Shown: piece by piece, positions 34,266-42,174 of the stretch | Layout: every line of letters begins with the position of its first letter | Numbering within the stretch: position 1 is the first letter of the stretch | Source: Pseudoflavonifractor capillosus | GTDB lineage: Bacteria; Bacillota; Clostridia; Oscillospirales; Oscillospiraceae | Reading direction: 5' to 3' | Assembly (NCBI RefSeq): GCF_016899775.1 | Contig: NZ_JACJJE010000017.1 | Span: 1-62,406 of the forward strand | Length of the DNA stretch: 62,406 nt | Notes under the pieces: model-generated | Database searches by the model: none | Seen by the model: the letters and a program-made list of their open reading frames with translations, nothing else | Told to the model about the DNA's origin: nothing | Made by a program: the position numbers and the translations under genes

Positions 34266-34790
34266 TCAGCCCGCGTTTTTCTCTGCCTCCAGTTTCAACT
34301 GGAGGCGCTGACGGATATAGTCCGGCACAGCTTCCACCGGAATTTCCAGCGCGGCGGCCAGTTCGCCATGTAGCAGGGACTCGGCACGCCTCTGATAGTC
34401 CTGGTCCACCTTGCTGGGCTTTTTCCCTGACCGGCTTTTGTGCTGATTTTTGGTATAAACCAGCTTGATCAGCTGGACCAGATCCTCACAGCGGTGGGTC
34501 TCTAAAAATCCCCGGTACTGCTGCGCCAGAGCCCGATAATCCCGGTTGTCCACCTGGGCCTGCTGGATCTCCGGCAGGCGGTCGATCAACTCCTCCGCCG
34601 CCTCCCGGCTCAAGATCGGCCTCATAAACACCTGCGTGTCCACCGGAACATAGATGGTCTCCCGGCAATTCATAGGGGACAGGGTATAATATTCCCGCTT
34701 CGCCTTCGGATCAAAGGGGGGCGGCCCGATCTGCTCCACACGGCACACCCCAGTCTCGCTGTACACAATCAGATCTCCCACCGAAAACAC
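34266..34790 (-). CDS. CarD family transcriptional regulator
   Basis: 174 residues from GTG at 34790, with GAGGG eight nt upstream. The N-terminal CarD/CdnL RNA-polymerase-interacting module (FSVGDLIVYSETGVCRVEQI, then YYTLSP and YVPVD) is followed by a helical DNA-binding region. These proteins bind the RNAP beta subunit and stabilise open promoter complexes. A terminator hairpin stands in its leader. It is monocistronic. Confidence 0.88.
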   Translation of the reverse strand: MFSVGDLIVYSETGVCRVEQIGPPPFDPKAKREYYTLSPMNCRETIYVPVDTQVFMRPILSREAAEELIDRLPEIQQAQVDNRDYRALAQQYRGFLETHRCEDLVQLIKLVYTKNQHKSRSGKKPSKVDQDYQRRAESLLHGELAAALEIPVEAVPDYIRQRLQLKLEAEKNAG

Positions 34791-34814
34791 GGCGCTTTCC
34801 CTCCTCCTCAAAAT

Positions 34815-34857
34815 AAAAAAGCGGTTCTGACAACGTGACGAACGTGATCAGAACCGC
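34815..34857 (-). terminator. terminator hairpin in the carD leader
   Basis: A 10 bp perfect stem (GCGGTTCTGA / TCAGAACCGC) with six T ends 24 nt before the carD GTG. It lies downstream of a promoter-like pair, so it either attenuates carD or ends the transcript of the 39-residue ORF upstream. Confidence 0.75.
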
Positions 34858-34870
34858 GCGCTGTGATTTT

Positions 34871-34899
34871 ATTTTAGCACATTTTTAGACGGAATGTAA
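34871..34899 (-). promoter_or_regulatory. probable carD promoter
   Basis: TTACAT (34899-34894) and TAAAAT (34876-34871), spacing 17. Transcription would start near 34864, just before the terminator hairpin. Confidence 0.55.
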
Positions 34900-34921
34900 G
34901 GAAAAAATCAAAATCCACCTC

Positions 34922-35041
34922 TCAGGCCACCTGTTCCAGCTCCTCCAGGGCCTCCCGCTCGCTGTCCGCCGAGAAGCAGAACCGGCCTGCCCAGTCAAAA
35001 ACCTCTACATGTCCTCTTACCCAAACAATGCTGTAATCCAT
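34922..35041 (-). CDS. 39-residue small protein, unknown
   Basis: ATG at 35041 is preceded by AAGGAG at 9 nt and reads MDYSIVWVRGHVEVFDWAG, continuing to an acidic end (SEREALEELEQVA). The VRGHVEVFD and FCFSAD phrases look like a small conserved protein I have seen in Clostridia, without known function. It is 23 nt upstream of the carD promoter. Real coding is likely because of the ribosome site and the amphipathic sequence, but this is short. Confidence 0.5.
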   Translation of the reverse strand: MDYSIVWVRGHVEVFDWAGRFCFSADSEREALEELEQVA

Positions 35042-35151
35042 ACGATTCTGCTCCTTTCCTCCTTGGGATGGTACAAGAATATCACAGTTCAAGTCCTATA
35101 AATCGGACTATTCATATTGTGTAAAACCTTTGCAGGCCTTCTGAATATAAG

Positions 35152-35179
35152 GAGAGCGGAGCCCGGCCGGGCTCCGCTC
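35152..35179 (-). repeat. duplicated terminator hairpin, left copy around R1 copy 1
   Basis: A 28 bp GC-rich palindromic hairpin (stem GCGGAGCCCGG / CCGGGCTCCGC) identical to 35397-35424. The pair exactly bounds the 217 bp R1 element. Confidence 0.85.
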
Positions 35180-35396
35180 CAGGCTGTCGAAAAAGTCTAG
35201 AAACTTTTTCGACAGCCTGAAAAATGCCGTTACTTTTGCACCGCACAGCGGCGCAAAAGTCCTCGCTTCGCTTGCCGGAATCCTTGCACAGCAAGGATTC
35301 CGAGGCATTTGATCCCATTCGAGGCGGGCGGCTGCCCCCTCGAACTCCCCCGCCCAACTTGAGCGGATTCATCTCAACAGAGGTTTTTGGCAAGTA
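35180..35396 (+). repeat. R1 element, copy 1 (MITE-like, 217 bp)
   Basis: It begins CAGGCTGTCGAAAAAG, forms a hairpin with ACTTTTTCGACAGCCTG, has conserved blocks TGCCGTTACTTTTG, GGCGCAAAAGTCCTCGCT and GAGGCGGGCGGCTGCCCCCT, and ends GGTTTTTGGCAAGTA. Two related copies lie at 42692-42911 and 56470-56689. No ORF is credible. It is inserted between two copies of a terminator hairpin and accounts for most of the 424 bp gap 35042-35465. Confidence 0.88.
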
Positions 35397-35424
35397 GAGA
35401 GCGGAGCCCGGCCGGGCTCCGCTC
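35397..35424 (-). terminator. terminator of the SLH protein gene, right copy of the duplication
   Basis: Hairpin identical to 35152-35179, 41 nt past the stop of the SLH gene. The first copy met by RNA polymerase lacks a T run because the R1 element now follows it; the far copy keeps the TCCTTATATT tract. Confidence 0.65.
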
Positions 35425-35465
35425 TCTGCATCTGTTGCTTTGTTTTGGTCCCTCACTGGCCGGGC

Positions 35466-37625
35466 TCAGGCCACAGTCTGGCAGAAGTTGGCCAGCACCT
35501 GGGCCACCTGGGCGCGGGTCGCGGTCCCGGCGGGAGTCAGCAGATTGTCCCCGGTGCCGGACATCAGCTTGGCGCTTACCGCCCAGGCCATGGCCTCCAC
35601 CGCCCAGTCGGAGATCTTCTCCACGTCCTGGAAGCCCTCCAGAGGCTCGCCGTCCACCTGCACATCATAGCTCTTGTGCTGGGCGTAGCGGTACAGGATC
35701 AGGGCCATCTGCTCCCGGGTCAGGGCATCGTTGGGGGCGAAGCGGTCCCCGCCCACACCGGACACCAGGCCGTTCTCCGCGGCCCAGGCCACGGCGGCAG
35801 CGTACCAGTCGCCCTCCTCCACGTCGGAGAAGTCCTCCCCGCCGGATACCTGGGGCTTGCCCTCCATGGCGTACAGGGTCTGGGCCAGCATGGCGCGGGT
35901 CAGCGTGGTGCCGGGCTCAAAGCGGCCCTCCTCCACACCGGACATGATGCCCTGCTCATAGACATACTGCACGGCGGCATAGAACCAGTCGCTCTCGGCC
36001 ACATCTTGGAAGATGGTCCCAAAGACCGCGGAGACCGTCACAGGGCTCTCCGGCATGGTAAAGGTGTAGGTCCCGTCCTCCTCCCGGGTGAGTTTTACCA
36101 CCTGGTCCTGGCCGTCCCGGACCTCTAGCTTCTCCAGCCGGTACCCCTTCTCGGGGGTGACGGTGAGGGTGACCACTTTGCCGGACTGGACCTGGGTGCG
36201 GTCGGCGGATAGACTGCCGTTCTCGCCGGCCTCCAGGGTGACGGCGTGGCGGACAGGGGCGGGGGCGGACGCGCTGCCGCTGTCCTCGTCATAGGTCAGG
36301 TCTACCCGGTCAGAGCCGCCGATGGAGGCCCGAACCTGTTCCATAATTTCCTCCATGTCCTCGGTGCTGCCCAAGGTCCCGATCTGCTCTAAAGTTTCCG
36401 GGCTGATATACAGCAGATTGGTCTCCGGGCTGGCCTCCACGTTGTTCAAGGTCAGACTGGGCAGCTTGCTGTCCGCCTGGTAGGTGATGCTGGCCCCGGC
36501 CCCCTCCTGAGGCTTCAAGGCGCTGTTCTCCAGGGTGACGGAGGCGCCGTTCACCAGAATGGCGGCCGTCTGACCGCCCTGGACGGTGACGCCCTCTAAG
36601 CGGGCGTTCTCCGCCCCGGAGAAGGTCAGCACATGCTGGGCCTTGCCCCCGTCGGCAAAACAGGCGTTCCGGATGGCGCTGTCCGCCCCGTCCACCGCCA
36701 GCAGGCTGTCAATCTCCGCCTCTCCGGCGTAGGACACCGTGTGGCCCTGGCCGTTCAGGGTGACGCCGGCGGGCAGGGTCAGCACCGTGCCGGAGGCCTG
36801 GGACTCCGCCTGCTCGCCGGAGTCGACGGCTACGTCCTTCAATAGGGTGACGGTCTTGTCCCCCTCGGACAGCCCGGCGGCCTCCAGGGCCTGGGCCAGC
36901 GTCTCATAGGAGGCGCCGTCTACCTGGGCCTCCACTCCCAGGTTGTCCTGGTCCAGGTAGATGTGGTCCTTGCCGGAGGCGTACTCGGTCCAGATGTACA
37001 GGGACTGGCTCTCATTGGCCTGAATGGTTCCCTTTCCGCTGTCGCTCCACAGGGTGGGCCGCTCCTTGGTCTCGCTCTCGTTCACCAGAGCGGCCTGAGT
37101 CAGATCCAGCTGGGCCTCCCGGCACACCTCAATGCCGCCGAACTCATTGTTCGACACGTCAATGGTGCCGCTCAAGGTCACGGAGCCGCCGCTGACCTGA
37201 ATTCCGGCGTTGGCCTGCTCCACGGTGACGTTCTGGAGCTGGGCCCCCTGGGCCTCGTAGAGCTTGATGCCGAACTCGCCGTTGTCCCAGCCCTCGGTGT
37301 TGGTGTTGGGGCCCTCAATCGTCAGGTCCCGCAGAGTGGCGCCGGCGGTCACCAGAATCCCGGCGTTGTTGGGGAACACATCCTCCCCCTCCCCTTTAGT
37401 AATGGTATAGCCGTTTCCGTCCAGAACGATCTCTTTTTCAATGACAAGCTGGCTGGTGAGCGTCACACTCCCGGACAGCTCCACGGTGCCGCCGGCCTGG
37501 GCCTGTTCCAGAGCGGCAATCAGGTCCTCCTCCGTCATGGAAGCCCCCTGGGCGTAAGACGTCATAGGCACCTGCGCGGCCATCAGAGACAGAGCCATCG
37601 CGGCAGAAAGGATTCTCTTGTTCAT
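35466..37625 (-). CDS. SLH surface protein with beta-helix and InlB-type repeat
   Basis: 719 residues from ATG at 37625 (AAGGAG nine nt upstream). A signal peptide (ILSAAMALSLMAAQVPMTSYA) is followed by parallel beta-helix-like repeats (~25-430, right-handed helix style with LDGNGYTITKG), a bacterial InlB-B-type repeat (~450-525, GYRLEKLEVRDGQ), and three C-terminal SLH domains (FQDVAESDWFYAAVQYVYEQ, FSDVEEGDWYAAAVAWAAEN and a third, more diverged one). The SLH domains should bind pyruvylated wall polymer. Function of the helix region (adhesion or polysaccharide binding) is not known. Confidence 0.88.
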   Translation of the reverse strand: MNKRILSAAMALSLMAAQVPMTSYAQGASMTEEDLIAALEQAQAGGTVELSGSVTLTSQLVIEKEIVLDGNGYTITKGEGEDVFPNNAGILVTAGATLRDLTIEGPNTNTEGWDNGEFGIKLYEAQGAQLQNVTVEQANAGIQVSGGSVTLSGTIDVSNNEFGGIEVCREAQLDLTQAALVNESETKERPTLWSDSGKGTIQANESQSLYIWTEYASGKDHIYLDQDNLGVEAQVDGASYETLAQALEAAGLSEGDKTVTLLKDVAVDSGEQAESQASGTVLTLPAGVTLNGQGHTVSYAGEAEIDSLLAVDGADSAIRNACFADGGKAQHVLTFSGAENARLEGVTVQGGQTAAILVNGASVTLENSALKPQEGAGASITYQADSKLPSLTLNNVEASPETNLLYISPETLEQIGTLGSTEDMEEIMEQVRASIGGSDRVDLTYDEDSGSASAPAPVRHAVTLEAGENGSLSADRTQVQSGKVVTLTVTPEKGYRLEKLEVRDGQDQVVKLTREEDGTYTFTMPESPVTVSAVFGTIFQDVAESDWFYAAVQYVYEQGIMSGVEEGRFEPGTTLTRAMLAQTLYAMEGKPQVSGGEDFSDVEEGDWYAAAVAWAAENGLVSGVGGDRFAPNDALTREQMALILYRYAQHKSYDVQVDGEPLEGFQDVEKISDWAVEAMAWAVSAKLMSGTGDNLLTPAGTATRAQVAQVLANFCQTVA

Positions 37626-37849
37626 TCGAATACACTCCTTGTTACAGTGGCTTCCCACACTTGGACAGGTATTTTTTCTTTACACCTCTTGTACTGCAAA
37701 GTCTTGTTTAACCTATTTCCAAGGTGGGCAATACGGATTTTAGCCCATCCTCCCTCCTTTCGTCAACCGGGAGTGGCTGGAAGTTTCCCTTTCTGACCCT
37801 GGCAGTTTTTCCTTTCGGAAAATTTTTTCAAATTTTTTTGAAAAACCCG

Positions 37850-37878
37850 TTGACAACCTGTCCAACTTCTGCTAGAAT
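37850..37878 (+). promoter_or_regulatory. promoter of tRNA-Gly(GCC) copy 2
   Basis: TTGACA (37850-37855) and TAGAAT (37873-37878), spacing 17, end 13 nt before the tRNA. Confidence 0.85.
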
Positions 37879-37891
37879 AACACCCGTCGCC

Positions 37892-37967
37892 GCGAGTGTA
37901 GCTCATCTGGTAGAGCGCCACCTTGCCAAGGTGGAGGTAGCGAGTTCGAGCCTCGTCACTCGCTCCA
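37892..37967 (+). tRNA. tRNA-Gly (GCC), copy 2
   Basis: 76 nt with CCA, identical to the copy at 4544-4619 but as a single-gene transcript with its own promoter. Confidence 0.93.
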
Positions 37968-38004
37968 AAAAGAAAGGACTTCCTATCGGAAGTCCTTTCT
38001 TTTT
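37967..38004 (+). terminator. terminator of tRNA-Gly(GCC) copy 2
   Basis: A 17 bp perfect stem with loop TATC and T5 tail starts at the CCA end, the same layout as at 33946-33984 but with a different central sequence. Confidence 0.9.
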
Positions 38005-38148
38005 GGGTTTCAGCCGCCAAAGGCGGCTTTCACCCATTGGATTAAAATGCTCGGCGGAAGTGAATTCCGCCTGCGCCGAGGTTTTGCCTGCGGCAAAACG
38101 CTCGTACGGCGCAAAGGCGCCGCCGGCCAGAAGGCCGGTGGGGTGGTT
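38005..38148 (+). repeat. tRNA-linked multi-hairpin repeat, copy 2
   Basis: Close copy of 33985-34128 with the same order of five hairpins. Differences mostly preserve pairing or sit in loops by eye. With the tail up to the mutT ribosome site it fills the 323 bp gap 37968-38290. Confidence 0.8.
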
Positions 38149-38290
38149 TCCCCTATACCTTTTTGATATTTCAAAACATCGATTTTAACCGCCCCTTCTG
38201 GATTTGAATGCTCGGAGCGGCGGAGCCGCCCCTGCGCCGTCAGCCGCCTGGTTCAGAGAAAACCCACAGAAATATAAGGAGGCCTCTGTT

Positions 38291-38683
38291 ATGACCCAAG
38301 TTGTCGCCGCCCTGATCTGGTCGGGAAACAAGTTTATGATCTGCCAGCGTCCGGCCCACAAGGCCCGGGGCCTGCTGTGGGAGTTTGTGGGCGGCAAGGT
38401 GGAGCCCGGCGAGACCAAGGAGGCCGCCCTCATCCGGGAGTGCCGGGAGGAGCTGGCCGTCACGGTGTCTGTGGGCGGCGTCTTTCTGGAGGTCACCCAC
38501 TCCTACCCCGATCTCACCATCCACCTGACTCTGTTCCACGCCTCTATCGCGGAGGGCACGCCCCAGAAGCTGGAGCACAACGACATCCGCTGGATCACCG
38601 TGGACGAGATCCCCCAGTACGAGTTCTGTCCGGCGGACCAGGTCATCCTGGCCAAGCTGATGGAGTTGGGAGGACAGCGCTGA
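38291..38683 (+). CDS. MutT-type Nudix hydrolase
   Basis: 130 residues from ATG at 38291 with AAGGAGG eight nt upstream. The Nudix box GGKVEPGETKEAALIRECREELAV has the Glu residues of REcrEE but Ala in place of the usual Gly after EEL (split: GKVEPGETKEAAL, then RECREELAV). ALIWSGNKFMICQRPAHK and WEFVGGK are typical of MutT, which hydrolyses 8-oxo-dGTP to prevent mutations. Substrate choice within the family is not certain. Confidence 0.85.
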   Translation: MTQVVAALIWSGNKFMICQRPAHKARGLLWEFVGGKVEPGETKEAALIRECREELAVTVSVGGVFLEVTHSYPDLTIHLTLFHASIAEGTPQKLEHNDIRWITVDEIPQYEFCPADQVILAKLMELGGQR

Positions 38684-38738
38684 TACGGCCTTCTTCGGAG
38701 TTCCATGCGCTTTTTCGGCAGATTATCCCCCAAGGATA

Positions 38739-38803
38739 AAAAAGGGCCGCATCCGGGAGGAGGCCGCGCAAGCGGCCCGCCATCTCACCGGATGCGGCCC
38801 AAC
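38739..38803 (-). terminator. terminator of folT
   Basis: GGGCCGCATCCGG pairs with CCGGATGCGGCCC, with a smaller GC hairpin inside, then six T on the minus strand. Confidence 0.78.
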
Positions 38804-38881
38804 ATATTTGGAGCTTTTGAACGGGTCCCCTGCCGGCGGGGAGTGTTTTACAGGCGCGGCCCAGTTCTGCTCAAACTGCGC

Positions 38882-39499
38882 TTAAAAAAACCGAATCCGT
38901 CCCCCGGTCTGATCGGGGATCAGGTCCATCCGGTGCAGGATAGGGAGCAGAGCCTGAAACAAGATGTACAGCGCCGCCGCCTTGGGGAGAATGGTAATCA
39001 GGTTCTTGGCCAGGCTGGGGATGAACCAGCCCAGGTATCCCCCGCCCCGGACCATGGTGCTCCACACCGAGCCCATGGCCGCATTCACCAGCAGATTGAC
39101 CACCGCGTTGGCCAGCACCAGGTTCACCACGGTGATCCGCCGGCGGAAGAAGAACAGGGCGTACACCAGCACTCCCGCCATGGTAGACAGGGTGTAGCCG
39201 GGGAAAAAGTCCCCGGTGGGCTGGAGCACAAACCCCAGAATATCCTCCACAAAGCCAAAGACCAGCCCCAGCACCGGCCCGCACACCAGGGCGCACACCG
39301 ACCGGGCCAGGAAGCCCCAGGTGAGCTTGGTGTGCCAGATGGGGATGCCGGGGATCAGGGACAGGGCCCTGGTCACCGCAATCATCAGCGCCGCGAAGAC
39401 CAGCAGCTTGAGGCACTTCATGGCCAGATTGGCCTCGTGCCAATAGGTGGGGGAACAGGGTGTTCGGTACAGGTTCATAGGCATTCGGATTTGCCGCAT
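38882..39499 (-). CDS. folT: folate ECF transporter S component
   Basis: 205 residues from ATG at 39499, chosen because AAGGAGG precedes it and the ribosome site belongs to the riboswitch platform. Five to six membrane helices; the TGDFFPGYTLSTMAGVLVYA stretch and early ALMIAVTRAL are FolT-like. The S component binds folate and docks on a shared EcfA/A'/T module encoded elsewhere. The THF riboswitch upstream independently supports folate as substrate. Confidence 0.87.
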   Translation of the reverse strand: MRQIRMPMNLYRTPCSPTYWHEANLAMKCLKLLVFAALMIAVTRALSLIPGIPIWHTKLTWGFLARSVCALVCGPVLGLVFGFVEDILGFVLQPTGDFFPGYTLSTMAGVLVYALFFFRRRITVVNLVLANAVVNLLVNAAMGSVWSTMVRGGGYLGWFIPSLAKNLITILPKAAALYILFQALLPILHRMDLIPDQTGGRIRFF

Positions 39500-39502
39500 G
39501 AT

Positions 39503-39561
39503 AAAAAAACCTCCTTCTGTGTTCGGCAGCCCGTTTTGCGGGAATGCCGCACAGAAGGAGG
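39503..39561 (-). promoter_or_regulatory. expression platform: terminator that also masks the folT SD
   Basis: CCTCCTTCTGTG pairs with CACAGAAGGAGG (12 bp) through an inner GC hairpin and is followed by seven T. The folT SD AAGGAGG is the 3' arm, so one hairpin can both stop transcription and hide the ribosome site. Confidence 0.85.
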
Positions 39562-39587
39562 GAACTTTATCTCCGCTCGGCCCATGC

Positions 39588-39720
39588 GGCAGCGGGATGC
39601 GGACCACCCACTGCCGCGTTTTGGAAACGCTGTTCGTCCGGCGGACAACTCCCCGTCCCGCCGGCACTGAAGGTCCGGCCCATTCCAGGCCGGGACCAGC
39701 ACGTGTGGCCCTACTCTGCC
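39588..39720 (-). promoter_or_regulatory. tetrahydrofolate (THF) riboswitch
   Basis: The minus strand has the THF (folT motif) layout: P1 GGCAG/CTGCC, the conserved AGTAG after P1, P2 GGGCCAC/GTGGTCC, a GAATGGG element, GACGAAC in the 3' region and CGCATCCCG before the closing P1 strand. It starts at the predicted transcription start and precedes folT. THF binding is expected to lower folT expression. Confidence 0.85.
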
Positions 39721-39727
39721 AACGGGC

Positions 39728-39756
39728 AGTATACTCTACTTTTCTGAAAAAAGCAA
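39728..39756 (-). promoter_or_regulatory. promoter of the folT riboswitch
   Basis: TTGCTT (39756-39751) and TATACT (39733-39728), spacing 17, place the start at the first base of P1. The remaining part of the 371 bp gap 39500-39870 holds the mrnC promoter. Confidence 0.82.
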
Positions 39757-39794
39757 GGAAATTCTGGAGTACCCTCCCCCGCCGCCTCCCTCCC

Positions 39795-39823
39795 TTGTAT
39801 TTCTCTGCCAAATATGCTATGAT
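39795..39823 (+). promoter_or_regulatory. promoter of mrnC-rqcH
   Basis: TTGTAT (39795-39800) and TATGAT (39818-39823), spacing 17, 48 nt before mrnC. It diverges from the folT promoter. Confidence 0.72.
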
Positions 39824-39870
39824 GGCATAACCGTTTTCCACTCCAATTTCATGCTATAACGAGGATCAAT

Positions 39871-40275
39871 ATGGATTATTTTCATCTAAACGCCAGCCGG
39901 GAGGAGCTGCTGAACATGAGCTCCCTGGGGCTGGCCCATCTGGGGGACGGGGTGTTTGAGCTGATGGTCCGCGCCTGGCTGTGCCTCCACGGGAAAGTCA
40001 AGGTAAAGGACCTGCACCGGGCCACTGTCCGCTATGTGGCCGCCCCCGCCCAGGCCGCCGCCATGGAGCGGCTGCTCCCCCTCCTCACCGACGAGGAGGC
40101 CGACGTGTACCGCCGGGGCCGGAACACCGCCCCCCACTCGGTGCCCCGGGCGGCCACCCGGGCCCAGTACCAGTCGGCCACCGGCCTGGAGGCTCTGTTC
40201 GGCTGGCTCTACCTCCAGGGCCGCACCGACCGCCTCAATGAGCTCTTTGAAGCCATTATGGATACCCCCGCCTAA
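39871..40275 (+). CDS. mrnC: mini-ribonuclease III
   Basis: 134 residues. LGLAHLGDGVFELMVRAWL matches the RNase III catalytic signature (LGDxxxE) and TGLEALFGWLYLQGRTDRL the second acidic site; no double-stranded RNA-binding domain is present, as expected. In Bacillus MrnC matures 23S rRNA. GAGG lies about 7 nt before the ATG. Next gene is rqcH. Confidence 0.92.
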   Translation: MDYFHLNASREELLNMSSLGLAHLGDGVFELMVRAWLCLHGKVKVKDLHRATVRYVAAPAQAAAMERLLPLLTDEEADVYRRGRNTAPHSVPRAATRAQYQSATGLEALFGWLYLQGRTDRLNELFEAIMDTPA

Positions 40276-40279
40276 ACCA

Positions 40280-40314
40280 TTCTGCATTTCTGCATTCTGC
40301 ACTCTGCATTTCTA
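40280..40314 (+). repeat. short imperfect tandem repeat of TCTGCAT
   Basis: Four to five units of (A/T)TCTGCA(T/C) fill the spacer between mrnC and rqcH. A slippage product; no function evident. Confidence 0.6.
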
Positions 40315-40327
40315 TTGAGGTGATCCC

Positions 40328-42106
40328 ATGCCGTTAGACGCCCTCTGCCTGTCCGGTCTGGTCCACGAGCTGGACCAGACGGTCACCGGCGGAAAAATTG
40401 ATAAGATCTATCAGCCCGGCCGGGACGAGATCCTGCTGGCGGTGCGCACCCCCGCCCACGGGAACGTGCGCCTGCTGCTGTCAGCCAACCCCAACCACCC
40501 CCGGCCCCAGCTCACCCAGATCTCCCGGGAGAACCCGGACACGCCCCCTATGTTCTGCATGCTGCTGCGCAAGCACCTGTCCGGTGCCCGGCTGCTGGCG
40601 GTGGAACAGCCCCCGCTGGAGCGGGTGGTGATGTTCACCCTAGAGGCCCTCAACGAGCTGGGGGACCGGGTGGAGCGCAGGCTGGTGCTGGAGGCCATTG
40701 GCCGCCGGTCCAACCTGATCCTGCTGGACGAGTCCGGCCGTATCCTGGACTGCATGCGCCGGGTGGAGTCCAGCCTGGGGACCGGAAACGCCAATCAGCG
40801 CTCCCTGCTGCCCGGCATGTTCTACCACCTTCCCCCCGCCCAGGAGAAGCTGGACCCCGCCGCCCAGAGCCGGGAGGAGCTGGAGCGCCTGCTCTCCGAC
40901 GCCCCGGAGGAGGCCCAGGCGGACAAGTGGCTGCTGGACACCTTCAGCGGCCTGTCCCCCCTGGTGTGCCGGGAGCTGGCCTTCCAGGCGGGGGGCGCCA
41001 CCGACGTGCGCCTGAACGTGCTGGGCCCTGCCGGCCGGGCGCGGCTCCTGGACAGCCTGGAGGCCCTTCTGTCCCAGGTCCGGGAGTACCACCTCTCCCC
41101 CACCCTGCTCAGCCGGGACGGGGCCCCCTGGGACTTCACCTTCTTCCCGGTGGCCCAGTACGGCCCCCTGGTGGAGTGCACCCCCTTTTCCTCCTTTTCG
41201 GAGCTGCTGGACCGGTTCTATGAGCAGCGGGAGCACCTGGAGCGGGTGAAGCAGCGGGGGCAGGACCTGATCCGCTCGGTGACCACCGCAAGGGACCGCA
41301 CCGCCCGCAAGATCGCCCACCAGGAGCAGGAGCTCGCCGCCACCCAGGACCGGGAGCGGCTGCGGGAGCTGGGGGACATCCTTACCTCCAACCTCTACCA
41401 GATGGAGCGGGGGATGGCCAGGCTTCGCACCGTGGACTTCTACGACCCGGAGGAAAAAGAGGTGGACATCCAGCTGGACCCCCTCCTCACCCCCCAGCAG
41501 AACGCCGCCAAGTATTATAAGGAGTACAACAAGGCCAAGACCGCCGAGGTGATGCTCACCCAGCAGCTGGAGAAAAACCGCCGGGAACTGGACTACCTCA
41601 ACAGCGTCCTGGACACCATTCCCCTGGCCGAGGGGGAGAAGGATCTGGGGGAGATCCGCCAGGAGCTCACCGACACCGGCTATCTCCGCCGCCCCTCCAA
41701 GGCCAAGGGCCGGGAAAAGCGGGTGGTCTCCAAACCCATGGAGTTCCGCTCCTCCTCCGGCCTGCGCATCTCGGTGGGCAAGAACAACACCCAGAACGAC
41801 CTGCTCACCTGTAAACAGGCCTTCAAGAGCGACATCTGGTTTCACACCCAGAAGATCCACGGCTCCCACGTGATCCTGTGGACCGAGGGACGAGAACCCG
41901 ACCTGCAGAGCGTCCAGGAGGCCGCCTGTCTGGCCGCCTGGTTCTCCCAGGCCCGGGACAGCAGCAAGGTGCCGGTGGACTACACCCCGGTGAAGTATGT
42001 AAAAAAGCCCGGCGGGGCCCGGCCGGGTATGGTGATCTACACCACCTATGAGACCGCCTGGGTCACTCCGGACGGGGAGCTGGCCAAGCGGCTCCGGGTC
42101 TGCTGA
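40328..42106 (+). CDS. rqcH: NFACT family protein RqcH (Rqc2 homolog)
   Basis: 592 residues. RqcH binds stalled 50S subunits and adds C-terminal Ala tails that mark nascent chains for decay. It has the NFACT-N domain (1-~180), helix-hairpin and long coiled-coil (~270-450), and NFACT-R domain with FKSDIWFHTQKIHGSHVILW (~505). Often labelled fibronectin-binding protein FbpA; the RqcH role is the better established one. Full family length. Confidence 0.9.
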   Translation: MPLDALCLSGLVHELDQTVTGGKIDKIYQPGRDEILLAVRTPAHGNVRLLLSANPNHPRPQLTQISRENPDTPPMFCMLLRKHLSGARLLAVEQPPLERVVMFTLEALNELGDRVERRLVLEAIGRRSNLILLDESGRILDCMRRVESSLGTGNANQRSLLPGMFYHLPPAQEKLDPAAQSREELERLLSDAPEEAQADKWLLDTFSGLSPLVCRELAFQAGGATDVRLNVLGPAGRARLLDSLEALLSQVREYHLSPTLLSRDGAPWDFTFFPVAQYGPLVECTPFSSFSELLDRFYEQREHLERVKQRGQDLIRSVTTARDRTARKIAHQEQELAATQDRERLRELGDILTSNLYQMERGMARLRTVDFYDPEEKEVDIQLDPLLTPQQNAAKYYKEYNKAKTAEVMLTQQLEKNRRELDYLNSVLDTIPLAEGEKDLGEIRQELTDTGYLRRPSKAKGREKRVVSKPMEFRSSSGLRISVGKNNTQNDLLTCKQAFKSDIWFHTQKIHGSHVILWTEGREPDLQSVQEAACLAAWFSQARDSSKVPVDYTPVKYVKKPGGARPGMVIYTTYETAWVTPDGELAKRLRVC

Positions 42107-42130
42107 ACAATCTCACATTTTTCCATTTTG

Positions 42131-42174
42131 AAGCTGTGGGAGCATCCGAAAACTGGATGTTTCCACAGCTTTTT
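42131..42174 (+). terminator. terminator of rqcH
   Basis: AAGCTGTGGGAGCATCC pairs with GGATGTTTCCACAGCTT (one bulge) and is followed by TTTT, 25 nt past the rqcH stop. Confidence 0.75.

Noticed and set aside
35152-35424. R1 as a group II intron placed after a terminator
   Set aside because: Class C introns target terminators, but R1 is only ~220 bp, lacks a domain V-like hairpin by eye, and introns do not duplicate their target as seen here.
40280-40314. TCTGCAT repeats as a regulatory array
   Set aside because: Short imperfect tandem repeats in a 52 bp spacer; best explained by slippage.
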